A stretch of DNA of 64,000 nucleotides from Montifringilla adamsi (taxonomy: Eukaryota; Chordata; Aves; Passeriformes; Passeridae), in the NCBI GenBank assembly GCA_017590115.1, contig JAGGNK010015447.1, positions 2,339,075 to 2,403,074 of the forward strand, written 5' to 3'. Position 1 is the first letter of the stretch, and every line of letters starts with the position of its first letter. Shown piece by piece: positions 46,311 through 58,300 of this stretch. The notes under the pieces are model-generated. The model had not been told where the DNA came from. It did not search any database and was given only the letters and a program-made list of their open reading frames with translations. The translations under genes were made by a program, and so were the position numbers.

Positions 46311-49300
46311 ATGCCCGCCGGCAGCAACGAGCCCGATGGCATCCTCAGCTACCAGGTGGGGGCTGGGGGATGCCCGGTGCCCCCGGGCCGGCCGGAGGAT
46401 GCTCCGTGGCTGCTTCACTGCGGCATTTCCGACCGAGGGCGGCCTCTGAAAGGGGGGGCGAGAGGGGCTCAAGGTGGGCGCAGGAGGGAGGGGAAGAGGG
46501 GGGAAGGGCACCTGCCTGGGGCCTGCTGGGGGGTCCTCGCCGGGCCCCCCCGGCTCCTCCTCTGCCTCTGCATGTGCATGTGCCTCCCCTCCCTCCTGCC
46601 CCCTCCCCCGATCGGCCCTTTGGAGACGAGACAAAGGCCACTGTCCCCGCAGAGCCCCACGCCACCCCGCCACTGCCACCCCGCACTGTCCCCTGTCACT
46701 GTCCCCTGCACTGCCACCACGTCACTGTCCCCATCACTGTCCTCCCCTATCACTGGCTCTCCGTGTCACTGTCCCCCATCACTGCCCCCCCATCAGTCCC
46801 ACCTCATCACTGTCCCCCATCACTGTCCCCCTTCACTGTCCCCCATCACTGCCCCCCATTACTGTCACTGCCCCCCATTACTGTCACTGTCCCCTGTCAC
46901 TGTCCCCCTTCACTGTCCCCCATCACAGCCCTGCAGTCTGGGGGTCTCAGGGGTTGTGCCCCCGTGCCCAGGGCAGGGGACACCTGGGTTGACTCCCCTT
47001 TCAGCGTCTCCTTGTCCCTGTCCCCCTGCCCTGCCCCCACAGGAGTGGCTGGAGCTGCTCTGGGTGACCACGGCAGGCAGGAATTAATTAATGAGAGGTT
47101 GGGAATTAATGAATCTGCCTGGAAATGACAGCATGAACGGAGTTTCTGTCCCCCTGCACTGGTGACCATCGTATCCTGGGGGTGTCCTGGCTGTGACCCT
47201 CCCCAGCCCCATTTTGGGAGTCCAGAGAACTGTCCCCTCCCCCAGGGGGGACAGAGGGGTCCCTGGGGGTGACACGGCCCAGGGGACCCCAGGGCTTTGT
47301 GCAGCAGGAGGGAGATGGAGAGGGGTGAGGGGGGGTCTCTGCCACCTCAGCAGCCCCCAGGTCCCCCCGTTACCCTCATCCCATCAGAACATTAATTAAT
47401 TATTAATTACACCTCGGGCGAGGTGAGTGACATCAATCCTCCCAGCACTGCATTACCCTCATCCCATCAGAACAGTGGGTCAGTTGTTAATTAATTATTA
47501 ATTACACCTCGGGCGAGGTGAGTGACATCAATCCTCCCAGCACTGCTGGTGGCCGCTCCTGGTGTGCCCTGGGCTGGGGGCCAAGGGGGCTCAGGGCTGG
47601 TCCTGAGCCTCTGCTTGGGGCTTTTCCTCAATTACCCCAAAACATCCCCAGAGCAGGAGCTTTTCTTTCCTAATCTGAGGAGTTGCAGGCAGCCAGGGAA
47701 ACTGAGGCAGAACCCCCAAAGGTCTCTCTGGGGGACAAAAAATCCCAACAAAATGTGAGTTTGGAGAAGGGGACAGGACACACGGAGCTCGCGACATGGA
47801 GGGGGATGGAAATGGGTTTTCCTGCCTTGCTCCAGCCATTCCTGATTTCATTTCTAGTAGCAACAACTCCTTTCAGTCTCCCCAGAAAACAACTCCCAGG
47901 CAGCCAAACTGAGGTTTTTTTCTTAGAAAACAGCAAATTGAAACAACTCTGGCTGCTCTGAAACTCCAGGGTGAGCGATGCCAAGCTCGGCATCCCCTTC
48001 CCAGCCCAGTTTGGATGATTTGATGGCTCCCAGGCTGCTGGCAGTGGAGGAGGATGGAGAGGCAAGGCTGGTACCCATCCAGGCATCCTGGGATAACCCC
48101 TGCTGTGGAACCATCCCCTTCCTGCTCCATCCCATCCCCAACCCACGGCTCCACGGCCATAAATCCTCAAATCCCCGGAATGTCCTCGGGGGAACAGCCC
48201 CTCCCAGTCCATCTGAGTGGTCGGACTGGGGCAGTTTGGAGGGGGAGCCTTTCCCTCGGTGTGATTTCGGGAAGGGCGATGGGATGTCCGAGCATCCCTG
48301 GACCCACAGGTGCCCACCTGCCCCTCCTAAAGCTCCGGGAGCCTCAATCCTGGTTAATAACCCGCAGTGGGGCTCCGAGCTTGGGTCCCGGCGGGATTTT
48401 CCCTGCCCAGCCCTCGGTGTCACCTTCCCCGGCCGGGTCATTTGACACCCGGGTCACCTTTCCGGGCAGGTGACCTCTGAGTCCGCGGCGCCGGGAGGGA
48501 GCTCATTAAAGCAAACGAGTCTGGAGGATGGAGATGCCGGATTAGCTCAGCTCGGGAAGTCAGGCTGAGCTGGAGAGCGAGGAGAAGAAAAATGGGGCTT
48601 GTCCAGAGCCTCTGTCCCGTGGCAGGACTGGCTCTGGCTGATGAGGATCCCCCAAGGGATGGGGTTGTGCCAAAGTGAGAGCTTCCAGGAATTCCCTGAC
48701 TTTCTGCAGGAAATTTGGATGGAAACCAGCCCTGCCCATGATGTTTCTTTTCCAGGCAGTTTGTACCTCACTTGTTCTTTGGGAATTCGGGTTTAAAATC
48801 CACCCAAATGCTGATGTCCTTCCCCTGGCAGGATGTGGTGTTTTCAGCCCATTCTGCAGAATTCTCCATAATCCATAATTCTCTTCCCCTCCACTGTGTT
48901 TTCTTAGTGTGCAGAGTTTTGGGGAGTGTAAATAATCCTGGGTTGGCACCCTGGATTCTGATCCTGTCCCTTTTTGTGTCTGGAGCTGAGGGACACAAGG
49001 TGCCACCTTGTCCTGAGGGAATCTGGCCCCCTGATCCATCCAGAGTTCCCCAAAATCGGGGACTGACACGAGGATGAAGGAATGGCCTGAATGGGAAGGG
49101 ACCCACGAGGTCACAGCAGTGACAGCGTGACCCTTTCTGGGAGAATCCCAGAGGCTCTGCTGGGGGCTGTGCATCCCCCTGATGGAGGGAAAACTCTCCC
49201 AAATCCTGCTGGAGCTTCCCTGGGGTGCAGGAGGCGAGGTTGACAAAATGTATTTTTGGGGAGAAAGAGGCTGCCTGTGTCACCAACGGGAGGTTTGAAT

Positions 49301-52300
49301 CTGCCCCTCCCAAATCCTTGTTTACTCCCACTGCCACAGGTGGTGCATGCTCAAATTTGCCATTTAATTAAAATTCCCATTTTAAATTGTGATATATTGA
49401 GCCCTTTCACCCTGTGCCTTTTCCAGGGTTGGGGTTTAGTCCCTTTTGGTGGCTCTGGAGGGAGCAGGGTGCTGGGAAGGGCAGGAGGGTGGTGGTGGAT
49501 GTCACTGGAGCGAGGACAGAGAGCCACTGGCGCAGGAAAATCCGGCTGCTGGGCAACGTGGGGAGGGCAAGTCCAGGAGCAGGCAGAGGGAGCGACAGTG
49601 AACTCTGGAATTGGTGCTCAGGGAGCAGCACTCATTCCCAGCAGGAATGTTTGCTCCTCTTCCTCGTCAAACTCACCAGTGCCTGGGAGGGACCCGAAGG
49701 TTTTCCATCCATTGGTTAAAGTGGGAATTTGGGGGAGCAGATTCCCCCAAATTCAGTTGTTCCAGGTGAAATCATAATCCATTATTTACTCTCCAATAAC
49801 CCCATGGCATCATTATCAATCCAAGGGCAGCGTCTGCCCGGTGGTGTTGCAAATTTTCCTTACAGATTCCAGCTGTGGATGCTCTGAGCTGGTTCCCTGG
49901 GCACAGGGGAGCTCTTGCTCCTGGAATCTCATCCAGCAGCCCCACCAGTTCCCCCAGTTCCCTCAGGATTTTTCTCCTTTTCCACCTTCAGTTTCAGGAA
50001 TTGAAATCTGGGTGTGGTTTTTGTTGTTTGAATAATTTTCGGTCACTGCGATGGCATCAAGGCGAGGTTGGACCTCATCCACTCAATCATCCCGAAACTT
50101 CCCTTTGAGCCTTTAAATGAGGAATAATTGGGAAACTGATAGAAAATATGGGTTGTTGGGCATGCAGGGTGTTTGTTTGCACAGAGGATGGGATTTTGGT
50201 TTTCTTGGATTATCTGGGAGCACAAGGAAGGGGAAGGTGAGCAGTGGTGACATCTTTCCTTTAGTATTAGAAGCATAAAATAATCATGGAATGGTTTGGA
50301 TTGGAAAACCCTCAGACCATCCTGCTCCACCCCTCTGCCATGGACAGGGGTCCTTCCCACGAGCCCAGGTTGCTCAGAAATCTCAATTAAAATATGGGAA
50401 ATGCTGTTTACCATGGAGAACTCACACCAGGAGGAGCCTGGGCCTCTGCAGAACCTTGAAGGCTTTTGGAGGTCATTGGTGGCCACGTGCTGTGGCCAAG
50501 AGCCACCCAGGGAGTTCTGCAGGAGCCACCCTGAGACCTACAGTGGCTCTTTTCCCCCAGCTTAGAAATCCCTGTGTATTTTTTCTTTTTTAAGAAAGGA
50601 ACCACAAAAACAAAGCAGGCAGTTGGTTGGGTATTTTTAGGTCTGAAGTGCTCAAATTTGGGTCTGAAGTCCCTCTTCCCCCACAGTAACCCTTCCAGAC
50701 TCCCATTGTGTACAACGTGGATGGGTTTATTTGGGATTGGGAAAAGAACCTTCCTTGTTTCTTGGGCTGTGCCTGGAGGAGAAGCCGTGATCCTCACGGA
50801 ATGGTGGATGGACAGGGAGGGTGGAGGCAGCTCCACAGACCCATCCCCAAATTTTCCCTTCTTCTCCTTGTTAGAGACACGACGAGGAGGCCGTGATTGA
50901 CCAGGGCAGGACGAGCAATGTGGTCAACATCCACTATGAGAAGGAGGAGCTGGAAGGTGAGATCCTGCTGGGATCCTGCTGGATTCCTGCTGGGATCCTG
51001 CTGGGACCCTGCTGAGATCCTGCTGGATTCCTGCTGAGATCCTGCTGGGATCCTGCTGGGATCCTGCTGAGGACCCTGCAGGGATCCTGCTGGGATCCTG
51101 CTGAGATCCTGCTGGGATCCTGCTGAGACCCTGCTGAGATCCTGCTGGGATCCTGCTAGGATCCTACTGAGATCCTGCTGGGGCCCTGCTGAGATCCTGC
51201 TGAGATCCTGCTGGGTTTCTGCTGGGACCCTGCTGAGATCCTGCTGAGATCCTGCTGGGACCCTGCAGGGATCCTGCTGGGTTCCTGCTGAGATCCTGCT
51301 GGGATCCTGCTGAAATCCTGCTGGGATCCTGCTGGATTCCTGCTGAGATCCTGCTGGGATCCTGCTGGGTTCCTGCTGAGATCCTGCTGAGACCCTGCTG
51401 GGATCCTGCTGGGTTCCTGCTGAGATCCTGCTGGATTCCTGCTGAGACCCTGCTGGGATCCTGCTGGGTTCCTGCTGAGATCCTGCTGGATTCCTGCTGA
51501 GATCCTGCTGGGATCCTGCTGGAGGAGCCACCAGGCCCTGGTTAAACAGTCCCTGCAATGTCCATTGCCTGGTGTCACATCAAGAGCAGCAAAACCTGTT
51601 GTGGTTCTTGATTAAACGACAAATTATTGACTCATTTTTTAACACAATGGCTTTTAAAGCCCTGGTGGAGGCGCCAGTGTGAAATGTGTCCATGGGGTTA
51701 GATAATTCCCATCTGCTTTTCCCACAGCAGCTGCTCCCAGCTTGGAGAGGGCAGGAGAATCATTTGATGTGGCGCAAATTCCCTGTTTTCCTCCTGGAGT
51801 TCATTGTCGTGGGGCTCCTTTGATCTTTCCTTGTCACCTTCTGCCACAAAAAGCTTTCAAAACTATAATTATTGTATTATCTCCTGCTTAATGAGCAAAT
51901 CTGAGGGTTGGTGGTCGTGGTGGTGTTGTCCAGCCCAAGCTGGAATTTGAGAAGGGTTTTGTTGCTCTCAGGGCACATTTAGGTGACCCCAAATCATCCC
52001 TTGGTGTGAAGCTTGAGTAAAACAGGCTTGGAAAAAAGGACAAGTCTGGGAAGGTCAGGGATCCACTGAAATTTACATTGAGGGAAGTCACTGTGGGATT
52101 TTTGGGGTGTCCTGTGTGGGTCCTGGATGAACCGTGTGGGTCCCTTCCCACTGGGGAGCTTCCCTGACTCCGTGGCTTCCTCCTGGGGTGGCTGCAGTGG
52201 CTGAGCCACCAATGGTTGCCACCTCCCCGTTTTCCCAGGCCACCGGACCCTGTACGTGGGCGTGCGGATGCCGCTGGTGCGCCAGAGCCACCGGCACCAC

Positions 52301-55300
52301 CGCGCCCACAGCCAGAAACACCGGAAGCGGGAGCGGGAGAAGGAGCCGGTCCCCGCGGAGCAGGGATACCACTGTAAGTCCTGCTGGGGTGGCCACCACG
52401 GCACTTCCCAGCCAGCTCCCTGTGGACACTTTGTGTGGCTGTTTTACTGAGGAAAAGTGGCTTTTTTTAAGCAAGACTTCTCTTTTTCCAAACTTTTCTC
52501 TGGTTTTGGAGTTAAATCCGTAATGGATTTCGGGATCCTGGTGTAAAAGTGGAGGTGTGGGGAAGGAATGCAGCCCATCCTTATGGAGCTTGGGATGGAG
52601 GCTCCACCTTCCCTGTGAGAGCCTGGAGGGAGCTGTGGGAGAGGGGCTAGCCCAGCATTTATGGCTGGACTGGTCCCAGTGTGATGCCACTGGAATGTGA
52701 GTGTGCCAGGATGGATCCAGGCTCAGTAATGGGATGGGGAATCTCCTCCTGTCCCCAGACACCCCATCCCAGCGGGTGCAGTTCATCCTGGGCACGGAGG
52801 AGGACGAGCAGCACGTCCCCCATGACTTGTTTACGGAGCTGGATGAGATCTGTGTGAAGGAGGGCGAAGATGCTGAGTGGAAGGAGACAGCCAGGTAAAT
52901 AATTCCCTGGGATTTATTTGGGAATGGCAGGAAGCTGTGTCAGGAGGGGTTTAGGTTGGATACTGGGAAAAGGTTCTTCCCCTACTGGAACAGCTCCTCA
53001 CGGAATGGTCACAGCCCCAAGGCTGCCAGAGCTCCAGGAGCATTTGGACAAAGCTCTCTGGGACAGGGTGGGATTTTGGGGTGTCTGGGCAGCGCCAGGG
53101 AATGGACTTGATGATCTTTGTGGGTCTCTTCCCACTTAGGAGATTCCATGGTTCTAGAGGTCAGGAAATGCTTGGACATTGGGGTTTGGGGATCAGTGGG
53201 ATTTTCAGGGTTATCCTGGGCCAGTAATTGGACTTGATGGTCCTCGTGGATCCCTTCTAATTCCAGAGTTTCCATGATCCTGTGATCCTCATAGGTCCCT
53301 TCCACCTCTGGACATTCCATGATTCCATGTTTCCAGAGGTCAGGGACAGCTCTAAGTGGGATCATTGGGGTGTCCTGCAGAGGGTCAGGGGTTGCACTCA
53401 GTGATCCTTGTGGGTCCCTTCCAGCTGAGGACATTCCAGGATTCCGTGATCCCTGCTGCCGGCTGCGGTGGCAGAGGAGTCCCTGTTCCCTGGGACACGG
53501 AACTTTCCCAGCTGCAGGAACCTCCTCCAGCCACTCCACGCTTTTATCCAAGAGGCTACAGGGCTGGAGCCTGTTTTTCCCTGGCTGATCCCACCCCAAA
53601 TCCACAGGTGGCTGAAGTTCGAGGAGGACGTGGAGGATGGGGGCGAGCGCTGGAGCAAACCCTACGTGGCCACGCTGTCCCTGCACAGCCTCTTCGAGCT
53701 GCGCAGCTGCATCATCAACGGCACCGTGCTGCTGGACGTGCGCGCCACCAGCGTCGAGGACATCGCCGGTACCGTGGAGGAAATCCTGGGAAATCCTGGC
53801 CCGGGGCTCGGGGCTCCCAGCTGGCCTGGCGGGGTTCCTAGGGTGCGAGTGGGGTTCGGGTGTGCAGCTCTTGCTGGCAATGTGTGGTCCTTTGGAAAGT
53901 GGTTTTTGGGTTGGAGAGAGACTGGAGCAAAGTTCTGCAGGAAAAAGGAAAATGTTCTGCAGTAAAAAGGAGAATATTCTGTAGTAAAAAGGAGAATATT
54001 CAGCAGTAAAAGGAGAATATTCCACAGTAAAAAGCAGAATATTCTGCGGGAAAAAGGAGAATGTTCTGCAGTAAAAAGGAGAATATTCTGCAGTAAAAGG
54101 AGATTATTCCGCAGTAAAAAGGAGACTGTTCTGTAGTAAAAAGGAGAATATTCTGCAGTAAAATGAGAATGTTCTGCAGCAAAAAGGATATTATGCAGCA
54201 AAAAAAGATAATATTCTGCAGTAAAAAGGAGAATATTCCACAGTAAAAAGGAGAATATTCAGCAGTAAAAGGAGAATATTCCACAGTAAAAAGGAGAATA
54301 TTCTGCAGCAAAGAAGGAGAATGTTCTGCACATTTTTGAGTATTTTGGGACCTGGCTCTTTGGCTTCCCTTAAGAGCTGACCCTTGTTCAATAACAACTC
54401 ACTCCAAGCCATTTCCTCTCATCACTCTGATTTCATTTTCCCTCCACACGCCGGGGTTCAGGGCTTTAAGGGCAGAGTGGCTGTGGCAGGGCAGGCTCAT
54501 GCTCTGACATGTCCCTGTCCCACCAGACCTGATCCTGGCCCAGCAGGAGCCGTCGCCAGAGTTCGACGAGCGCACGCGGGCCAAGGTGCGGGAGGTGCTG
54601 CTGAAGAAGCACCACCACCAGAACGAGAGGAAGAGGAACAACCTCCTGCCCATCGTGCGCTCCTTTGCTGATGTCAGCAAGAAACAGGACCTGCACCTGC
54701 TTGAGAAGCCAGGTGAGGCTCTGTGGGGTTTGCGGCCACCAGGTGAGGTTCTGTGGGGTTTGGAGGCAGTGAGGTTCTGTAGGGTATGGAACCAGGTGAG
54801 GTTCTGTGGGGTTTGGAGCCAGGTGAGGTTCTGTGTGGTTTGGGGCCAGGTGAGATTCTGTGTGGTTTGGAGCCAGGTGAGGTTCTGTGTGGTTTGGAGC
54901 CAGGTGAGGTTCTGCAGGGGTTTGGGGCCAGGTGAGGTTCTGAAAAGTTTGGAGTAAGGTGAGATTCTGCAGGGCTTGGAGCCTGGTGAAGTTCTGTGTG
55001 GTTTGGAACCAGGTGAGGTTCTGTAGGGTATGGAGCCAGGTGAGGTTCTGTGTGGTTTGGAGCCAGGTGACGTTCTGCAGGGGTTTGGGGCCAGGTGAGG
55101 TTCTGTGGGGTTTGGAGTAAGGTGAGGTTCTGCAGGGCTTGGAGCCTGGTGAAATTCTGTGGTGTTTGGAGCCAGGTGAGTTTCTGTGTGGTTTGCAGCC
55201 ACCAGGCGAGGTCCTTCAGGGCTTGGAGCCTGGTGAGGTTTTTGCCAGGTTTTAGCACCAGCTGGAGGTTTCTGCCAGGCTTTACCACAAGGTGAAGGTT

Positions 55301-58300
55301 TCTCCAGGGATTTGGCACCAGGTGAGGGTTCCTGCCAGTTTTCAGCACCAGGTGAGGGTTTCTGGAGGAGATTGTCACTGGGTGAAGGTTTCCATCAGAT
55401 TTGGCACCAGCTGAAGGTTTCTATCAGGATTTGGCACCACGTGATGTTTTCTCCAGGAATTTGCACTGGGTGAAGTTTTCTCCCAGGGCTTTAGCACCAG
55501 GTGAGGTCTGCCTGTCTTTGGCCTGAGGTGAAGGTTTCTCCAGGGATTTGACACCCCCTTAGGGTTTCTCTAGTCTTTGGCACCAGATGGGGGTTTCTGG
55601 GTGACTTTGTCCCCTTTAGACTTGTTCTGGCAAAAAACAAACACCCCAACTCCTCCTTTCCTCCCTTTCTAAGTGTCTTTCTCTTCCCTCCCAGCCCAAA
55701 CCCTCACCCCTCACCCTTCTCCCACCACTGCAGAAGCTAAAAATGGGGTGACCCCTGAGACCAGTGCCATGGACCTGAGCAAGGTGAGACCCCTGCAACT
55801 CTTCCACTGCTCCAGGGGGGTGAGAGAGACCTTGGGGGGCCCTGAGGGCTTCGTTTTTGGGGTATTCCCTGAGAATGGCTGGTCCTGCCCAGGCGGAGCT
55901 ACACTTCATGAAGAAGATCCCCAGTGGAGCAGAAGCGTCCAACGTGCTGGTGGGAGAGCTGGATTTCCTCCACCAGCCCCTTGTGGCCTTTGTCCGCCTG
56001 ACCCCGGCCGTGCTCCTGTCGGGAATGACAGAAGTTCCCATCCCAACAAGGTCTGAAGGAAAAGCACAAAGTTTTTATTTTAAAAAACCCCAAACCCCCC
56101 TGAAATCGTCCCATGATTTGGGGCCCAAGGGAACAACTGGGAGCTGCATGTTTCTCCCATGCTGCTCCTCACCTTCCTCCCTTCCCTGCTGGATTTTTGA
56201 AACCTATGGACTAATTTCAATGAAATTGGCCCTAAAATGAGAATTGTGATTGGTTTTGGTGAGCAATTCAACCCATGGAGGAGGTGGGGAGCCAACGTGT
56301 TTCCCCTTGAGGTCCCAGGGGTTTCCCTGGGTGCTCTTGGAGTGAAGCCACATTCCCCTCTCTCAGTTTGGTTTTCCTTGTCCAGGTTCCTGTTTGTTCT
56401 GCTGGGGCCAGGAGGAAAAGCCCATCAGTACCACGAGATTGGCAGGTCCATGGCCACCACCATGACGGATGAGGTGTGATAAGATAAGAGGGATCTTGGG
56501 GTCACATTTGGGGTTCTTCATCATTCCCTGTCCCTGGAGCAGTGAGGAAGAGGATTTGCTGTCCCAGCCCTTCATTCACACTGCAAACCAGGCAGATTTA
56601 CATCACCCCAAATCCTGGGAGCTGAAATCCCCTCTGGGTGCATCCTACACCCCATCCTTCCCTACGGGGTACCCAGGACATTGTCCCCAGTGGTGGCATC
56701 GCCCGAGCCAGAAGAACTTCTCCCCTTTAAGCCAACAGCTCCAGTGTGGCCATGGGGGGCAGGGCTGAAATCCCACCTGAGATTCATCCTGCACCTCGTC
56801 GTCCCCACATCCAGGGCTGGTACCATCCCAGGGCTGGCATTGCCAGGGTGGTAGATCCTCAAAGCCATGAGGGACAGTGACCTCATGGAGGAGATGATTA
56901 CAAGCACCACAATGCCCAGATTTTTCCTGCTGGGGGAACGTTTCTAGGTGCCATTTCCAGCAGGAGATTTGGCACCAGCTGAAGGTTTCTATCAGGATTT
57001 GGCACCACGTGATGTTTTCTCCAGGAATTTGCACTGGGTGAAGTTTTCTCCCAGAACGTTTCCAGCTGCCATTTCCAGCAGGAGATTTGGGGAAGATGAT
57101 CCTGCCACAGCCAAAGGGGAGCTGCCCAGGTGAGGACACCTGGGGCGGGTTGTGCTCTCACCTGGGGGTCTCCTCTGGGCAGGTTTTCCACGACGTTGCC
57201 TACAAAGCCAAGGACCGGGCTGACCTCGTGGCTGGCATTGACGAGTTCCTGGATCAGGTCACAGTCTTGCCACCAGGAGAGTGGGACCCATCCATCCGAA
57301 TCGAGCCCCCCAAAAACGTCCCCTCCCAGGTGGGTGCTGCAAGGGACATGGGCAGCACAACACCCCAAATTCTGGTAAACTTGGAATTCCCAGTTTGGCA
57401 CAGCCAAACCCAGGCCAGGAGCACAACAAGCTGGTGGTTGATAAAATACCTGAAAAATGCCAGTTTTGAGCTGAATTCCGTGCTCACAGGAAAAGAGGAA
57501 GATGCCGGGAGCTCTGGATGAGAGTTCTTCCCACAGCAAACCGGAGAAACACAGCGGTCCTGAACTGGAGCGGACTGGGAGGTGGGAGCTCTCCTGGTTT
57601 GGGGCCGCCTTGTTTTGCCCCCAAAATCTGAGCAGGCACCTCCCCTTCCAGCAGCTTCTGGGGTCACCTGGTTCAGTGAAAGGACTGCATGTTGCCCCCT
57701 TGGTCCCCTGGGCTGGGTAGAGGGGACGTCTGGACAGTGAGGAGGTCTGGGAAGGTGGGAGATCTGGGCAGGGAGGTCTGGGCAGGTGGGAGATCTGGGC
57801 AGGGGGGACACCTGGGCTGGGGGGACACAGGTGGGCCCAGCCCCAGCATCAGCACATGGGTTTCGTGGCTTTGGGGTGGGGGCAGGTCTGGAAACACCTC
57901 CAGGCGAAGGCATTTTCTGCCCAGAGGAAACCAAACGTGCTCTCCCAAGAGAACAGCCTGGTCTTCCCTCCCTCCCTGCAGGCTCTTTGGAGGTCTGGTC
58001 CTGGACGTGAAGCGCAAGGCGCCGTGGTTCTGGAGTGACTTCAGGGACGGTCTGAGCCTGCAGTGCCTGGCGTCCTTCCTGTTCCTTTACTGTGCCTGCA
58101 TGTCCCCTGTCATCACCTTCGGGGGACTGCTGGGGGAGGCAACCCACGGCCACATTGTGAGCTCCTCTCTCTGTAGGGAGCGTGGGGAGGGGGAAACGCC
58201 CCAAAAGGACCCCCTGGACTGGTGGGAAGTGTCCCTTCTTGTGGGGAGTGTTTGGAGCCCATACCAGCCCCTGCCAACCCAACCCGCTGGTCCCTTCCAA

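Noticed and set aside
50794..51578. Frames of repeated [11 protein letters not shown] on the minus strand
   Set aside because: They derive from the decamer minisatellite in SLC4A8 intron 2.
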